Shown: positions 1-12,233, numbered from the stretch's first letter. The stretch is 64,000 bases of DNA from Ricinus communis (GCF_019578655.1 NC_063259.1:15714489-15778488), one strand, 5' to 3'. Program-made: numbers and translations. Notes: generated by a model not told the origin, from the letters alone.

Positions 1-2017
1 GATTGATTTATGATCAGGGTATCACTAGTTGAGGATCCGTGAGGAAGATGTGCGGAAGACGATGTTCAAGACGTGTTTTGGGCATTATGAGTTTCTAGTA
101 ATGTTGTTTGGACTCACCAATGCTCTTATGACTTTCATGGATCTGATGAATTGGGTGTTCATGCAGTTTATGGATCATTTTATCATAGTATTCATTGATG
201 ATATTTTAGTGTACTCTAGAAGCAAATAGGAGCACGTGTGGCATCTGAGGATGGTACTTCAGACGTTGAGTGAGCATCAGTTGTACGCTAAGTTCTCCAA
301 GTGCGAGTTTTGGTTAGAAAGTGTTGCATTTCTAGGAAACGTTGTGTCTAGAGAAGGTATTCAGGTGGATCCTAAAAAAGTGGAGGCGATGACTGACTGC
401 AAAGATCGACCACGGTGACTGAGGTGCGTAGCTTTCTAGGATTGGCAGGCTACTACCGTCGATTCATGCAGGACTCTTCGAGGATAGCATCACCTTTGAC
501 TAAGCTGACTCGGAAGAATGTTAGGTACTAATGGACTGATGCGTATGAAAGAAGCTTTCAGAAGCTGAAAGATTATTTGACTTCAGCTCCGGTGTTGACC
601 TTACCCTTTGGAATTGGAGGATTCACAATGTATTGCGACACTTCCAGAGTGGGTTTAAGTTACATCCTGATACAAAATGGTAAGGTAGTAGCTTATGCAT
701 CCAGGCAATTGAAGAAGCACGAACAGAATTATCCGACCCACGATTTGGAAATGGCAGCAGTAGTTTTTGCTTTAAAGATCTGGAGACACTATCTCTATGG
801 TGAGACATGCGAGATATATATGGATCATAAAAGCTTAAAGTATATTTTTCAACAGAAAGAATTGAATCTGAGACAGAGAAGATGATTGGAGCTTCTGAAG
901 GATTATGATTGTAATATTCTCTACCATCTAGGTAAAGCGAATGTCGTGATAGACGCTTTGAGCAGGAAGTCGGTAGGTAGTCTTGCTCATATCAGTGCAA
1001 GGAAGAGACCCATGACTAGGGAGTTGCACGAACTGTACGACCAAGGGTTGCAAAAAGAGGTATTGGAATCGGGAGCATTGTTAGCACATTTTAGGGTTAG
1101 GTCTGTACTTGTGGACAAAACCAGGATAGCTCAGAATCAGGACCCACGGTTACGAAAAATCTTGGAAGAAGTGCAATAGGGTCGAGCTAATGATTTTATT
1201 ATAGATAATGATGGTACCCTCAGGATGGGCACTAGGCTGTGTGTTCCCAATGTGGATAATCTCATAAAGGAGATTTTAGAAGAGGCTCATTGTACAGTTT
1301 ACAACATGCATCCGGGCTCCACAAGGATGTATCATGATTTGAAAGGAAATTATTGGTGGAATGGAACGAAGAAGGATATGGCAGAGTTTGTCTCCAAGTG
1401 TTTGACGTGTCAGCAGGTTAAATCGGAGCATCAGAAGCCACCAGGGTTATTGCAACCGCTTCCCATACTAGAGTGGAAATGGGAAAGGACTACTATGAAT
1501 TTTGTATCAGGTTTACCCAAGACTTCTGCTGGTTATGATTCTATCTAGGTAATTGTGGACCGATTGACTAAGTCAGCGCACTTCCTTTCGGTGAAGACTA
1601 CTTATTCTGTGGCTAAGTATGCATGAGTGTATCTGGAGAGGATTGTCAATCTTCACGGTGTTCCAATTTTCATAGTGTCTGACAAAGGACCGCAGTTCAC
1701 TTTGAGGTTTTGGAAAAAGCTACAAGAAGAGTTTGGTCCCAGATTGGACTTCAGTATAGCTTCTCACCCCAAACGGACAGACAGTCAAAGAGGCTATCCA
1801 GACTTTAGAGAATATGCTTCAGATGTGCGTGATAGATTTTGGTGGTTAATGGGATTTGTATCTACCATTGATTGAATTCGCGTATAATAACAGCTACCAT
1901 GCAAGCATCGAGATGGCACCTTATAAGGTCTTGTACGACTGGAAGTGCAGATCTCCTGTGTGTTGACGAGGTTGGCGAACAGAAGCTAGCAGGACCAGAG
2001 TTGGTTCAGATCACTTC
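1..2017 (+). pseudogene. Ty3/gypsy retrotransposon pol fragment (RT, RNase H, integrase), decayed
   Basis: This is the remnant of a Ty3/gypsy polyprotein, entering the window already inside reverse transcriptase. The RT catalytic box reads FIDDIL (about 190-210). It is followed by the typical KCEFWL and LAGYYRRF segments, an RNase H domain (577-960, ending in the LGKANVVIDALSR block), and integrase. Integrase shows the HPGSTRMYHDL and C-x2-C zinc region (about 1305-1420), then VDRLTKSAHF and SDKGPQF. The first catalytic Asp of the usual MDF motif is Asn here (MNF, about 1495). Reading breaks at or near 227, 416, 530, 883, 1177, 1546, 1624 and around 1850, through stops and small indels. The arrangement resembles the chromovirus (Tekay/Del-like) branch, but no chromodomain is present because an LTR of another copy follows at 2018. 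It is not functional. Confidence 0.93.
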
Positions 2018-2500
2018 TGTCACGACTCGATCTGTGGGTCCGTGATCGGCACTAGGGAATGGGTAGGCGTAAGGCCACCGAATCCCGTAATAAGCCTGAC
2101 CAATCACTAACTTATCAAATCTCAATCTAATAGCATTGATCCATAATCAACCTTAACCATCAGGTTCTACATCTTTAGAATGTGGATTGCCAGCATGAAT
2201 AGGCAAGACCAAAATTTACATAAAATTGCAAAATGATAAATTTGAAATTTCTACTCTGGAGATTCTAGAATTATAAAAATCAACATACCAATAATATATG
2301 AGTTACATTAACCCGAAGATGAAGGAATCGGGCTGTTAGATGAAAAGCACTGCAGAAAAACTAACCACACCTGAAAAATAGTTAAATTGAGACTATCATT
2401 CTCGGGAGTGAGTTAAAATCATATATCTAAAAATAATTACAAACACTTCAATAACATATTTGTTTAATTTAAAATAAATATTAAATCATGCAAATATTTG
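2018..2500 (-). repeat. LTR-family fragment C (same family as elements A, B and D)
   Basis: The fragment starts TGTCACGACTCG and carries the CGGCACTAGGGAATGGGTAGG block that is also found at about 32750, 38709 and, reversed, at about 35950. It stays similar to copy D (38687 onward) through the GAAATTTCTACT, AACCCGAAGATGAAGGA and GAGTGAGTTA blocks, then loses similarity near 2500. It is a 5'-truncated copy that interrupts the gypsy pol region. ACTTC just before it (2013-2017) may be half of a target duplication, but I found no partner. The minus strand is assigned by taking TGTAACACCC...CGTGACA as the forward sense; which strand is transcribed is not known. Confidence 0.8.
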
Positions 2501-3204
2501 AGACAAATTCTAACAATCTACTATTAACACCAATATCGAGAGTAAGACTACACACACATATCAATACAAAAAGTTTCAAGCTGATATAGAAAAATGTAGC
2601 CACATAATCACCCAATAAGAACAAAAGCATTTTAAAAGCTCAATTTCCTGGTGGGTTCTTTCATTTTCTCAGCGCCCAAATAGAAATAACATTAATAAGT
2701 TTAACGAGAGAGTGTAGCAAAAAATATTGACACAATAATACGTTAAAAGATAAAGAGAAAAGAGAAAACTACCTATTAAAAATTTGCAACTAAAAGAAAG
2801 ATTAAAGATAGGAATCGAATTCCAAGCTTTTGAAGTTTTAAGGCTCCAAGTGTTGATAAATATACTACTCATTGGTCACTGCACTCAGTCTCTAATGTGT
2901 GATTTATTTCTTAAACAAAAGAAAATATTGAACATGAAGATGAGATGAGATGACTGTCACAAGTTAAAAGAGAAATGGTGGCTTGAATTTTAATAAAAGT
3001 TGCAGTCGTCTCATATGTTTAAGTGTTTTCTTTTATTTAATAATTCTAGTTTTCACATATCAAAATTAAAATTTAAGTCATATATAAATCTCCAGTTTTT
3101 AGATTCTAGATAGGAATTATATTATATAATCTATCCATGTAAAAGATTTATCTTTTATTTATAAAGACATAAGCAAAACACATATACTAGCTAATTATTA
3201 TTTG
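2501..3204. other. AT-rich intergenic DNA
   Basis: I see no gene here. The DNA is AT-rich with short open frames only. A 67-codon frame on the minus strand (2669-2872) has a hydrophobic, low-complexity translation with no recognisable family. Confidence 0.6.
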
Positions 3205-3796
3205 AGCTTAATGAAATAAAGTCCAATTTGGCCATTAACCTTATTATTGAGGTTCAATTTAGCCATTTTCTAAATTAATAGACATTTTAACCTAAATTTT
3301 TGCATGTTTAGCTTAAACTAGCTCTATTTTTATAAAAAAACGAGTGAGTGAGTTACACACTCTAAGAAAGAGAGTGGATACAGTAAAAAATATTAATTTA
3401 TTACATTAATAAAAGTAAATAAATATTGCTATAGTGTTTCTCACTCTTTTTTTAATAATGACGGTGAAGGAGACAGTTACAATGGTGGTGGTGCCGAGAG
3501 CAGAAGAATGAAGAGCAGTTTCAGCGAGAATAATAGTAGTAATAGCTACTTATTGCTTAATTATATTAATTGTACTAAAATTATAAAATAATTTTTAAAT
3601 AACATTATTAAATTTTTTAATTATTTTTTTCAAGAGAGAGCGACTCTCACTCTCTCCTTCTTCCTTTAAAATAATATTAATTTGAGCTAAATATATAAAG
3701 ATTTGGTCTAAAAAATCTATAAATTTTAAAAAATACTAAATTGAGCCCGTGTGACAAGATCAGTAGCCAAACTGAACTTTATTCCTAGCTTAAAAG
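3205..3796. mobile_element. Candidate non-autonomous foldback/MITE-like element
   Basis: The ends are imperfect inverted repeats. The left end runs GAGCTTAATGAAATAAAGTCC, and the right end, complemented, runs TTAAGCTAGGAATAAAGTTC followed by a shared TTTGGC block. The interior has no coding capacity and is AT-rich, with two GA/TC-rich patches (about 3340-3380 and 3630-3660). No clear target-site duplication is visible, so the superfamily is not assigned. Confidence 0.4.
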
Positions 3797-3804
3797 TTAA
3801 TAGA

Positions 3805-4110
3805 GATAGCAAACGGGCAGGTGGAGTCGGATTCAGATAAGATCATTTTAGGTTTTCAAGCTTTTCAAATTTAGTCATTTTAGGTTCGAATCATTTCAAA
3901 TCTGGATAGTTTCAAGTTCGGATAACTTCAAGTTCTACTAATATCGAGTTCAGGTTGGGTCGGCTCGAGTTGGGTCGGGTTTGGAATTTTTGTCTTGTTT
4001 TTTCTCAGATTCGGATCTAGCTGGGTATGGATGTAATTTAGCTCGTCTATTAAAATTTCGAGTCGAATTTTAAATTAATTTATTAGATTTTGGTAAAAAT
4101 TATGATTAAT
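3805..4110 (+). repeat. Dispersed repeat with GGGTCGGG motifs, copy 1
   Basis: A block beginning near GGCAGGTGGAGTCGG, running through many TTCA/GGTT-type short units to GGTTGGGTCGG and GTTGGGTCGGG, is clearly related to 43877-44160. Both copies continue into AT-rich DNA. The family has no coding capacity. Its class is unknown. Confidence 0.65.
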
Positions 4111-4970
4111 TTATCTTATTTTACTTTTTAATCTCATGAAATATATCTAGTGAAATCCTACAAACTTAATAGTTTGGAGATCAAAGAAAATACTAATTAA
4201 GCAAAGAATAAATTAAATTATTATATAATTAATTATTAATTATTAATTAATTAGTTTATCGATAACGTATTATTTTTTTGAACTTGACATCTAGTAATAT
4301 TATGAATATACTTAATTATCATATAGATTCAGTGTACTTTTGCTCAATTTTTTATAAATATTTATTTAAATAAAATTGTACTTTTTATAAAATTTATTAT
4401 ACTTACTATTTCTAGCATAATAGAATTACGAATATATTTAATTAGTTAAATTGTAAAACATAAATTCATTATACTTTTAATTTTAATTTATATATTTATA
4501 AACAAGAACAACACACCACAAAATGCTGCATTTTATAAGGCAATATTGTTAAATGCTAGGGTTTTAAAACACTAAAGCACCTGAAACTAATTCTTCACCT
4601 TTGAATCAACATCGAAGCTCAAAACTCATCAAACATCAAAAGTATATGATGCAATAATTTAAAAATTATTTCCCGAGCCTATAGTGAGTTACAGACAGAG
4701 TTCAAAAAGGTCAAATCTTTGATGATTCCATTATACATAATTGAGTTGCAAAAACTTCTGGATTAGTCAACATTTATATGTTTCGATGCAACAACAAGAT
4801 GTTATTTGTAACAAGTAGTTTTATTGGTTGGTTAATTGGTCACAATTTATTCATGAAACGGGTTGGATTGATATTAGTCTGGATACAACAAAATAATTCT
4901 ATTAGATCTAATATATGCATCATGATCATCATAAACCATTGAAATTAATTTTTGTGTTTTTCTTTCTAGA
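4111..4970. other. AT-rich intergenic DNA
   Basis: No gene, RNA or clear repeat end is visible in this stretch. It is very AT-rich up to about 4500 and of mixed composition after that. Confidence 0.55.
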
Positions 4971-5360
4971 ATGGAAGTGGACATGTGCAGATGTGGCAGA
5001 CCAATGAAGTTATTGATTTTTTGCACCCATAATAAACTAGGGCACAAATTTGGGGGTTGTGATTTTTTTGAGATAATCTTGTAAAATACTTTTATGGTAT
5101 GAAGTAAAAGTTTGTTAAATCATCTTTGATGTATGAAATTTACTATATTTATGTAGGGGCATTGTAATTTCTTTAGATGGCATGATGATTGGATAAACAA
5201 GAGAACATGTTTAGTTCTCAATAAAATGAGGTGTCTGAATATCTATGCCGAAAGGTTTGGTAGGGAGGTTGAGGTTAAATATTCAGATGGTCGAATTAGG
5301 AAGCTGGAAAGCGAAAGCGCATTATTAAAAGCCAACCCTAAAAAGGCATTGATTCAATGA
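4971..5360 (+). pseudogene. GRF-type zinc-finger protein remnant (two exon-like segments)
   Basis: An ATG at 4971 opens a frame with MCRCGRPMKLL, then a histidine/glycine stretch ending in GGCDFF. This matches the first half of a GRF zinc finger (C-x-C-G...C). After what looks like an intron, an acceptor TTTATGTAG (ending 5156) leads into GHCNFFRWHDDW, which is the second half, and the frame stays open for 67 codons to a stop at 5358-5360. The C-terminal part is charged (KLESESALLK). GRF fingers are often found in small plant proteins linked to transposons. The weak point is the donor: no well-placed GT keeps the phase, so I call it a decayed gene. The intergenic setting among repeats fits a transposon-derived origin. 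Confidence 0.6.
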
Positions 5361-5515
5361 GAAAAATGAAAATCATGAATTTTGATACTAAATGGAGCTA
5401 AATAATCCTAAATTACTAATGCGTCCCTCTTTAGAGAATCTAACCTCCCAAAGAAAGAAACCTACGTCTAAATCACTATATATATTTATCCTCCCCTTAC
5501 ATTTAAGAGAAATTT

Positions 5516-5720
5516 TTAAATAGATTCAGTATATCACGTCATCCGTGACATGTGACTTCATTTATTACTTATTGTATTTTTATTGGTTGAATTTTAATCA
5601 TGAGTTGTTAATGGTAATAAATAAACCAACCAATGAAAATACAACAACTAATAAATAAGCCATATATCACTATACAATTTATTTAGTATACAGATGACGT
5701 GATAGAGTCAGTCTACCTAA
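5516..5720. mobile_element. Foldback MITE, copy 1
   Basis: The two halves are inverted repeats over about 90 bases each: TATATCACGTCATC on the left and GATGACGTGATAGAG on the right. The right end GTCTACCTAA and the inner ATTGGTTGGTTTATTTATT-type block match the MITE at 26455-26680, so both belong to one family. It has no coding capacity. No TA duplication is visible at this copy. Confidence 0.75.
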
Positions 5721-6921
5721 AAATTTTTCTATAATTTAGCCAAGATCACGTCTAACATAACTTTCAAGCTTGTAGCCATTTTTCCTTCTATACATAATTT
5801 ACACTCTTATAGAGCAATAGAAATTTAAGGTATTCAATATTCATCTATTTAATTTTCAAAAAAATTGCTGTTTTATTGTATGTTTCTTATTTTCATAATG
5901 TGAATTATTAGCCATATTATAATAAAAGTTATTACTAGATCATCATAGTATGATGATTCATGATCTCCGTTAATTGCATTACCTAGAGGAAAAGAAAAAA
6001 AACTGTAATTACATATGTATAAGCAAATATAGTATTAGTACAAAAAAAAATAATATAGCATTAGTGCATATGTATTAATTAGCATATATTAATTTATAAT
6101 TATTAACTTAGAGACCAAATGCAGAATATTTGGCTCTTTGGCCATTTTTAATTTGAAACTTGTTTATGGTTTTCTTTTTTTCTTTTTTTATTATTTTTTT
6201 TTAGATTTTGGATATCTATGTAACACCCTAATCCATAATGAGAACCTAAGATTTACTGGGTTGAAATTTAAAAAGCTTTAGATATACACGTTTTCATATA
6301 AGTAATTAAATTTTCTTTGTTATTATTATCATCAAACTTTTATTTGGTTAAATACTCTATATGTCTTACAGTTTGATTTAATATATGAGTCGATTTTTAT
6401 ATTTCTTTTATTATATTAAAACTCTCTTGAGTTTTAATAAAACTAATTATTAAATTCATTTGTGTTTTAGTCGAAAGTCTAGACTGATAATTTAATATTA
6501 CAATTTGATCTTTTAACTTTTATCAGGTATTAAATTTGTTTAAAATTAATTTTATTATTAAATTAGAATAGAATCTTATTTTTAGCACAAATTAGTTTTA
6601 GTGTCTAATTAAAATAATAAATTTAAAATTATTTTTCTTGCTCAATTGTTTTTATTTTAATACAATTTAATTCAAGCAATTTTAAACAGTTTTAAAATTA
6701 CTTATATTTATAATAATATTATTAAAATATTATAACACTTAATTTTAGTTATTAATATAAAATAAATATTTCTACTTAAAAATAATAATAAAAGGAAATG
6801 AGCAAACTAGAAGTAATTCAAAAGTCAAAATCATGATTCTATATCTTCAAAAAGTCAAAAGTTTACAAGAGTTCTAAAAATCAGAAGTTCTGCAAGCAAT
6901 GATAAAAGAGTCAAAAAAAGA
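5721..6921. other. AT-rich intergenic DNA
   Basis: No gene is visible. TGTAACACCCTAATCC at about 6219 resembles the start of a plant LTR, but I could not follow it into a recognisable element. The block 6300-6790 is extremely AT-rich. Confidence 0.5.
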
Positions 6922-7445
6922 TCAGAAGCATGAGTTCTCTCTCGAACCCCCTATCTCATAGTCCAAGTCGGTATCCATCCCCTGTGTCCACAAGGCCGAT
7001 AGTTGAAGTATCAAAATGTCGATTCGACGTTGCTGAGCATCAATCTATCGCTGACGGTTGTTCACTTGCCCCTGCAAGCCCTCATGGTCCCTCTGATGAA
7101 AACCCGAAAGGAGATTAGTCAGTGCATTTCATACACATATACATGCATACATATTGCATTGTATAAAACATGTTCTTACCCGCCAATCCTTGCTGAGGAT
7201 AAATAATTATCTCCTCGCAGCACCGACCAACCAATATAAGTACTCGAACTGGTCTCTCTAAACCTGTTTGGTTATTTCATAATATATCACTAACCTTTCA
7301 AGAAAAGAAGATGTGAAAACACAAAAGAGAAGAGTAACTTATATGAGTGTAAGTACTCGGAGTGAATTCCGGAGGGAGGCATTGCTCCATGGCAAGCAAG
7401 TACTCTATCACACCGTATGGGCTCCACTACGAGACCATCAGATCT

Positions 7446-7667
7446 AGAACAAAAAGAGAGAACTAAATTGCTTTTTTTGTTTTGTTATATTCTATGCTCA
7501 GGTTGTGCAATATTTATACAAATGGAAGTTGAATTTTGTCAATTCCATGAAATCTGTAATCTCCTAAAAATTAGGAGCAAATTTATTCTATCCTAAAATA
7601 GAGCAGAAATCATGGGATATACATAGATTTTATAGCTGTACATGAAAGATATTCTAGATTTTCAACA
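7446..7667 (-). repeat. 3' LTR of the copia element
   Basis: A terminal repeat of about 222 bases matching 12234-12460. In element sense it begins TGTTGAAAATCTAG and ends CTCTTTTTGTTC; the last bases are eroded. Confidence 0.93.
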
Positions 7668-8064
7668 CTCCCCGCCAAGATGGTGAATAGATATTTTCCA
7701 TTCCCATCTTGCATGTAATGTCTTCAAAGTTGGAAGTAGGCATTCCCTTAGGTAAGACATCTGCCAATTGATCATTTGATGTTATATATGGAGTGCAAAT
7801 CATGTCGTTGTCTAACTTTTCTTTAATAAAGTGTCTATCTACTTCGATGTGCTTTATGCGATCATGTTGCACTAGATTGTGTGCAATGTTGATGGCAGAC
7901 TTCTTATCACAATAAAGTTTCATAGGTCCTTCCCACTTGATTTTAAGGCCATCAAGTATTATTTTGAGCCATAGCAATTCACAAACTCCATGAGCCATAA
8001 CTCTAAACTCTGCTTCAGCACTTGATCTTGCAACAACCAATTGCTTCTTACTCCTCCATGTCAC
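7654..8064 (-). pseudogene. Copia RNase H domain and polyprotein C terminus
   Basis: The frame shows TWRSKKQ, then SSAEAEFR (catalytic region of the retroelement RNase H), LYCDKKSAINIA and the conserved HIEVDRHFIKEKL block, ending with QLADVLPKG. This is the standard C terminus of copia polyproteins. It is separated from the RT frame upstream by a break between 8064 and 8112, so it is not translated in one piece with RT. The frame runs slightly into the 3' LTR. Confidence 0.93.
7668..7676 (-). other. Polypurine tract of the copia element
   Basis: On the minus strand GGCGGGGAG lies directly before the 3' LTR start TGTTGAA. This is the expected place for the plus-strand primer of reverse transcription. 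Confidence 0.85.
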
Positions 8065-8111
8065 TAGGTTCCCACCAACAAATGTACAATATCCTGAAGT
8101 TGATCTACGAT

Positions 8112-9083
8112 CTACAATAACCTCGCATAATCAAGACGGTGAAATGCCTCAATGAGCAATTCTTCATTTTTCTTGAACAAAATTCCTCTACCAGATGTCC
8201 CTTTGAGATAAGACAGAATTTTGTTGACAGCCTGCAAGTGTTTCTCTCTTGGATCATGCATAAATTGGCTTACTACACTTACAGCAAATGCTATGTCCGG
8301 CCTTGTATGGGACAAGTATATCAGTTTCCCAACCAACTGTTGATATCTTCCCTTATCTACCATGCTATCATCCTTTTCTTCACTCAATCTCAAGTTAGGC
8401 TCAATGGGTGTGCTTGCTGCCTTGCATCCAAGATTGCCTGTTTCTTTAAGCAAGTCTAAGACATACTTTTGTTGGGAAATAAGGATGCCTTTACTTGAGT
8501 ATGCCACCTCAATTCCCAAAAAATACTTCAACCTCCCAAGTTCTTTAATTTCGAACTCCTTTGCTAAGTACTTTTTGAGTGTTTCTCTTTCAATTTGATC
8601 ATTCCCGGTGATGGTGATGTCATCTACATATACAAGTAGAGCTGTAACTCCTTTTGAATGTTTTATGAATAAGGTATGATCTTCTTGACTTTGTTTGTAT
8701 TGCATTGCTAGCATCACTTTAGTAAATCTTCCGAACCAAGCCCTTGGTGATTGTTTTAATCCATATAAAGCTTTCTTTAACCTGCACGCTTTCTTTTCAA
8801 TAGACATTTCATTGAAACTTGGTGGAGGTTCCATGTACACCTCTTCTTCTAAGTCCCTATGTAAGAATGCATTCTTAACATCAAATTGCTGTAAACACCA
8901 ACCAAAGTTAGCAGCTAAAGATAAAAGAACACGCACAGTATTCATTTTTGCTACGGGTACAAAGGTCTCTTGGTAATCTACCCCATATGTCTGTGTGTAT
9001 CCTTTTGCAACCAATCGAGCTTTATGCCTTTCTAATGAACCATCAGCTCTATATTTCAAAGTAAACACCCACTTACACCCCAC
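8112..9083 (-). pseudogene. Copia reverse transcriptase domain
   Basis: A 323-codon open frame covers nearly the whole RT domain. It begins near [14 protein letters not shown], continues with [13 protein letters not shown], the [18 protein letters not shown] block, [11 protein letters not shown], the catalytic [12 protein letters not shown] and the KYFLGIEV block. It ends near [16 protein letters not shown]-type sequence, here [16 protein letters not shown]. It is the best preserved part of the element. The frame is lost at both ends relative to integrase and RNase H. Confidence 0.95.
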
Positions 9084-9191
9084 CGTTTTCTTTCATTTGG
9101 GCAGGTCTACAATTTCCCAAGTCTTATTTCTTTCTAGGGCATTCATCTCCTCTTTCATAGCTTGTAACCAGTTCTTATTTCTAAGTACCTC

Positions 9192-9632
9192 TTATAGTGT
9201 TTGTGGGACTGAAATGGAGTTGATGGTGGTAAGAAAAGTTCTATATTGTGGAGAGAGTCTATGGAAAGAGACAAAATTTGAGATGGGATGCTTAGTGCAT
9301 TCTCGTGTTCCTTTTCGAACAGCAATAGGCAAGTCTAAATCATTAAATTCATAAGGGGCAGAGTTAGATTGAACAAACAAAGGAGCAAAATTTTCAATAC
9401 CTAATTGTGGTTCAGATTCTTGGACTTGCACAGGTTCAGAAATATGAACTTTCTTCCTTGAGTAGACCTTGAGTGGTGTAGTAGGATTTAAACCAGTTTT
9501 TCCCTCAGCTCCAAGATTAGGTTCAATTTCTTTACTAGCATGTTCATCTTCAAATTCAAATTCAGGTTCAGGTTCACTGCTGGCATGTTCTCCTTTGGAG
9601 TTAAGTGTATCGTCAAGTTTGAAAGACTTCAA
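9192..9632 (-). pseudogene. Copia integrase-RT linker region
   Basis: The frame is rich in Glu and Ser (EPEPEFEFEDEH), the variable linker typical between copia integrase and RT. It ends with the TKHPISNFVSFHRLSPQYRTFL block that usually precedes RT (the conserved 'HPISNFVS' motif). It overlaps the integrase frame at 9629-9632 in another phase. Confidence 0.85.
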
Positions 9633-10081
9633 GTTGGATGTGGGACTTTGAAAATCAAGGAGAAATTCATTATCTTCCCAAGAACTCTCCCCCTGAGATG
9701 AGGATTGCTACTTTGAAAGTAAGGCTCATTTTCAATAAATGTGACATCTATGGAGGTAAAATTTTTTTTTGAAGGTGGATGATAACACTTGTATCCTTTC
9801 TTTGTGTTTGAGTATCCTACAAAAATACATTTTAAAGCTCTTGGATCAAGTTTCCCTCTTTGGTGTGCATGAATATGTACAAAAGCAACACAACCAAACA
9901 CTTTTGGTGACAGTTTGCAAAAAACATTAAAATCAGGGTAAAAAACAGAAAGAGTAGCAATGGGACTCTGATTATTTAGCACTTTGGAAGGTACTCTATT
10001 TATCAAATGTGCAGCAGTTAAAATAGCCTCCCCCCAAAAAGTTTTTGGGACTTTATGTTGAAACAAAATTGCTCGTGTCAC
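9629..10081 (-). pseudogene. Copia integrase C-terminal part
   Basis: The frame has the block KTFWGEAILTAAHLINRVPS, then PKVFGCVAFVHIH and LDPRALKCIFVGYSNTKKGYKCY, all standard in copia integrase. The catalytic-core third acidic residue would lie upstream, in the gap 10082-10286, where the frame is broken. Confidence 0.92.
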
Positions 10082-10286
10082 ATTGAGTAACTGTCTATTT
10101 TTTCGTTTAACATTCCCATTTTGTTGGGGTGTGTCTACACAAGATGACTCGTGTATTATATACCCTCTTTTTGGAAAAAGGATGAGAGAACTTGATTAAA
10201 GTAGTCTCTTGCATTGTCAGATCTTACTTTTTTAATCAAATTTCCAAATTATGTGTAAATCATTTTATGAAACATTGGAAAAATTA

Positions 10287-11081
10287 TCACACTTCCGATT
10301 TTTCTTTCATAAGAAACAACCATGTAGTTCTAGTACAATCATCAATGAATGTGACAAACCATTTTGCTCCAGAAATACTAGGAACTCTACAAGGCTCCCA
10401 AATATCAGTATGTATCAAGGAGAAAGGTCTAGTAGATCTTGTATTACTCAATGGAAATGAAAATCGATGATGTTTAGCAATTTCACATGTATCACAATGA
10501 AAACTACTAACATCTTCATTTTTAAAAAGTGAAGGAAACATGCTTTTAAGTAGAATAAAAGATGGATGACCAAAACGAAAATGATGAAGCCAAATTTCAG
10601 ATTTATTAGGAGATAGGCTACTTAAGGAGCAGATGAGGAATAATTGATTTTTGTTCTTCTTGTTGCCACTCATTTCCTCAAGGTAATAAAGCCCATTTTT
10701 TACCTTAGCAAGTCCAATCGTCCTCCCCGTAATCAAATCTTGAAAAACACAATGAGTAGAATAGAAGGTTATTTTGCAGTTTAGATCCTTGGTAATTTGA
10801 TGGATGGATATGAGATTGGAGGACAATTTGGGGACATGCAACACATTATTTAGGGACAAAGAATTTGATAGATTTACTATTCCCTGGCCTGCAACAGTTA
10901 TAGGAGATCCATCAGCAACAGTAATTTTTCTATTTCCAAGACATGGGTTGTATGTTCTAAATTTGATTGGGTTGTGAGTCATGTGGTCAGTAGCTCCTGA
11001 GTCGATGACCCAAAAGCCTAGAAAAGGCATGCTTGAGGCACTTAAAGCATTAGAGTTAAGGTACTTACCTGTTTGAGCCAA
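10287..11081 (-). pseudogene. Copia protease, GAG-pre-integrase and integrase N-terminal part
   Basis: The frame starts near WVIDSGATDHMT, the aspartic protease active site (D-S-G). It continues through LNNVLHVPKLSSNLIS, then the zinc-binding HHFRFGHPS...CDTCEIAKHH (H-x-H and C-x2-C type). It ends in the integrase core with IHTDIWEP and FVTFIDDCTRTTW, which include the first catalytic Asp. The frame is lost at 10287. Confidence 0.94.
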
Positions 11082-11252
11082 TGAACATGTACTAGAGGAC
11101 TTTTCAAGGGAATTTAGGAGGTTTCTTATCTTTTCAATTTCCTTCTTTTTGAATTCTCCTATACCAGCATGGTTGGATTTTTCTTGGGTTTGGTCTTCTC
11201 CATAAGCTAAGTAGGCTTTTCCTCCTTTAAATCCTCCTTTACGGCTAAGGAC

Positions 11253-11462
11253 TTATTCCTTCCCATAGAGTTTGAAACAATCCTCTCGCGTATGGCGTGG
11301 TTTTTTACAGTATGTGCACCAAACTGTGTTTTTATTTGACTCTGCACGCCCATTACCTATCCTTACTTCCTTATTGTTTGACTTTATAGAAATCATTGTT
11401 GACCCTTCTAATGTTTTAGGCTCCAACATGACTTCTCGCCTATTCTCTTCAGCTCGGATCAA
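11253..11462 (-). pseudogene. Copia gag zinc knuckle region
   Basis: The frame contains WCTYCKKPRHTREDC, a CCHC zinc knuckle (C-x2-C-x4-H-x4-C) that binds RNA in the gag nucleocapsid. Upstream sequence is charged (EENRREVML), typical of copia gag. Frame breaks separate it from the gag N-terminal part and from the protease. Confidence 0.92.
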
Positions 11463-11691
11463 GGATATTGTCTCATTCAGGGATGGAAATCTTTTTTCTC
11501 TAATATCTGGACTCTGACTTGATCAAATTCTACGTTCAAACCTGTAAGGAAGTCATAAACTCTATCCTTTTCGATAAAGCTTTTCAAGGTGGCTGCATCT
11601 TCACTACACAACATCCGAACACACCGTCGATCCATTTCCTATAATAGATTTTGGGAAGATTGGCATATTGGGTAGCAGAAGGTTGCCTTGT

Positions 11692-12129
11692 TTAGTGGGC
11701 CGAGATCTTTGTTTTGATCTCATTGATTAGGGCAGATCTCCCCGCCTTTGAATATGTTTGTCGAATAGTAGTCCATATGTCTTTAGCTGTTGGCAGGAAC
11801 ATGTAAGTGTCGCTTATTTCAGGTAACATGGAGTTCCACAGCCATGACATGACCATAGAATCCTCTTCATCCCAAGCAGCGAATTTTGGATCACCATTTT
11901 CGGGTCCAGTTCCAAGCAAGTGGCTAATTTTGCCCTTTCCTTTGAGAAATGTTTGAACAAATTGTGACCACTTCAAATAGTTTTTTCCGTTGAGCCTATA
12001 GGCTGCCTGTATATTATGAAAATCTCCTATATGTGAAATATTTGAGGTCTCTTCTGATTTGGTACTTGAGTTAATTTTTAATGTTTCATTCATGTTACAG
12101 TAATAAGGGCCTAGTGAAAATTTCAACAA
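11692..12129 (-). pseudogene. Copia gag N-terminal part
   Basis: The frame shows YRLNGKNYLKWSQFVQTFLKGKG and WDEEDSMVMSWLWNSM, then DIWTTIRQTYSK, the standard gag-polyprotein fold of this copia branch. The first ATG-like residues (MLKF) lie 93 bases after the PBS. The frame is interrupted near 11692; gag sequence continues out of frame to the zinc knuckle. Confidence 0.9.
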
Positions 12130-12221
12130 TGAAGGCTAGAAATTGCGCTTGGCAATAAGGACTTGAAAAGAAGAAAGTACTCAGCAATGAAGGCTGACAA
12201 GAAGAGGTCCCAAGAGCAAAG

Positions 12222-12233
12222 GCTCTGATACCA
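12222..12233 (-). other. Primer-binding site (initiator tRNA-Met) of the copia element
   Basis: On the minus strand TGGTATCAGAGC directly follows the 5' LTR. It is complementary to the 3' end of plant initiator tRNA-Met, the usual primer of copia elements. Confidence 0.95.
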
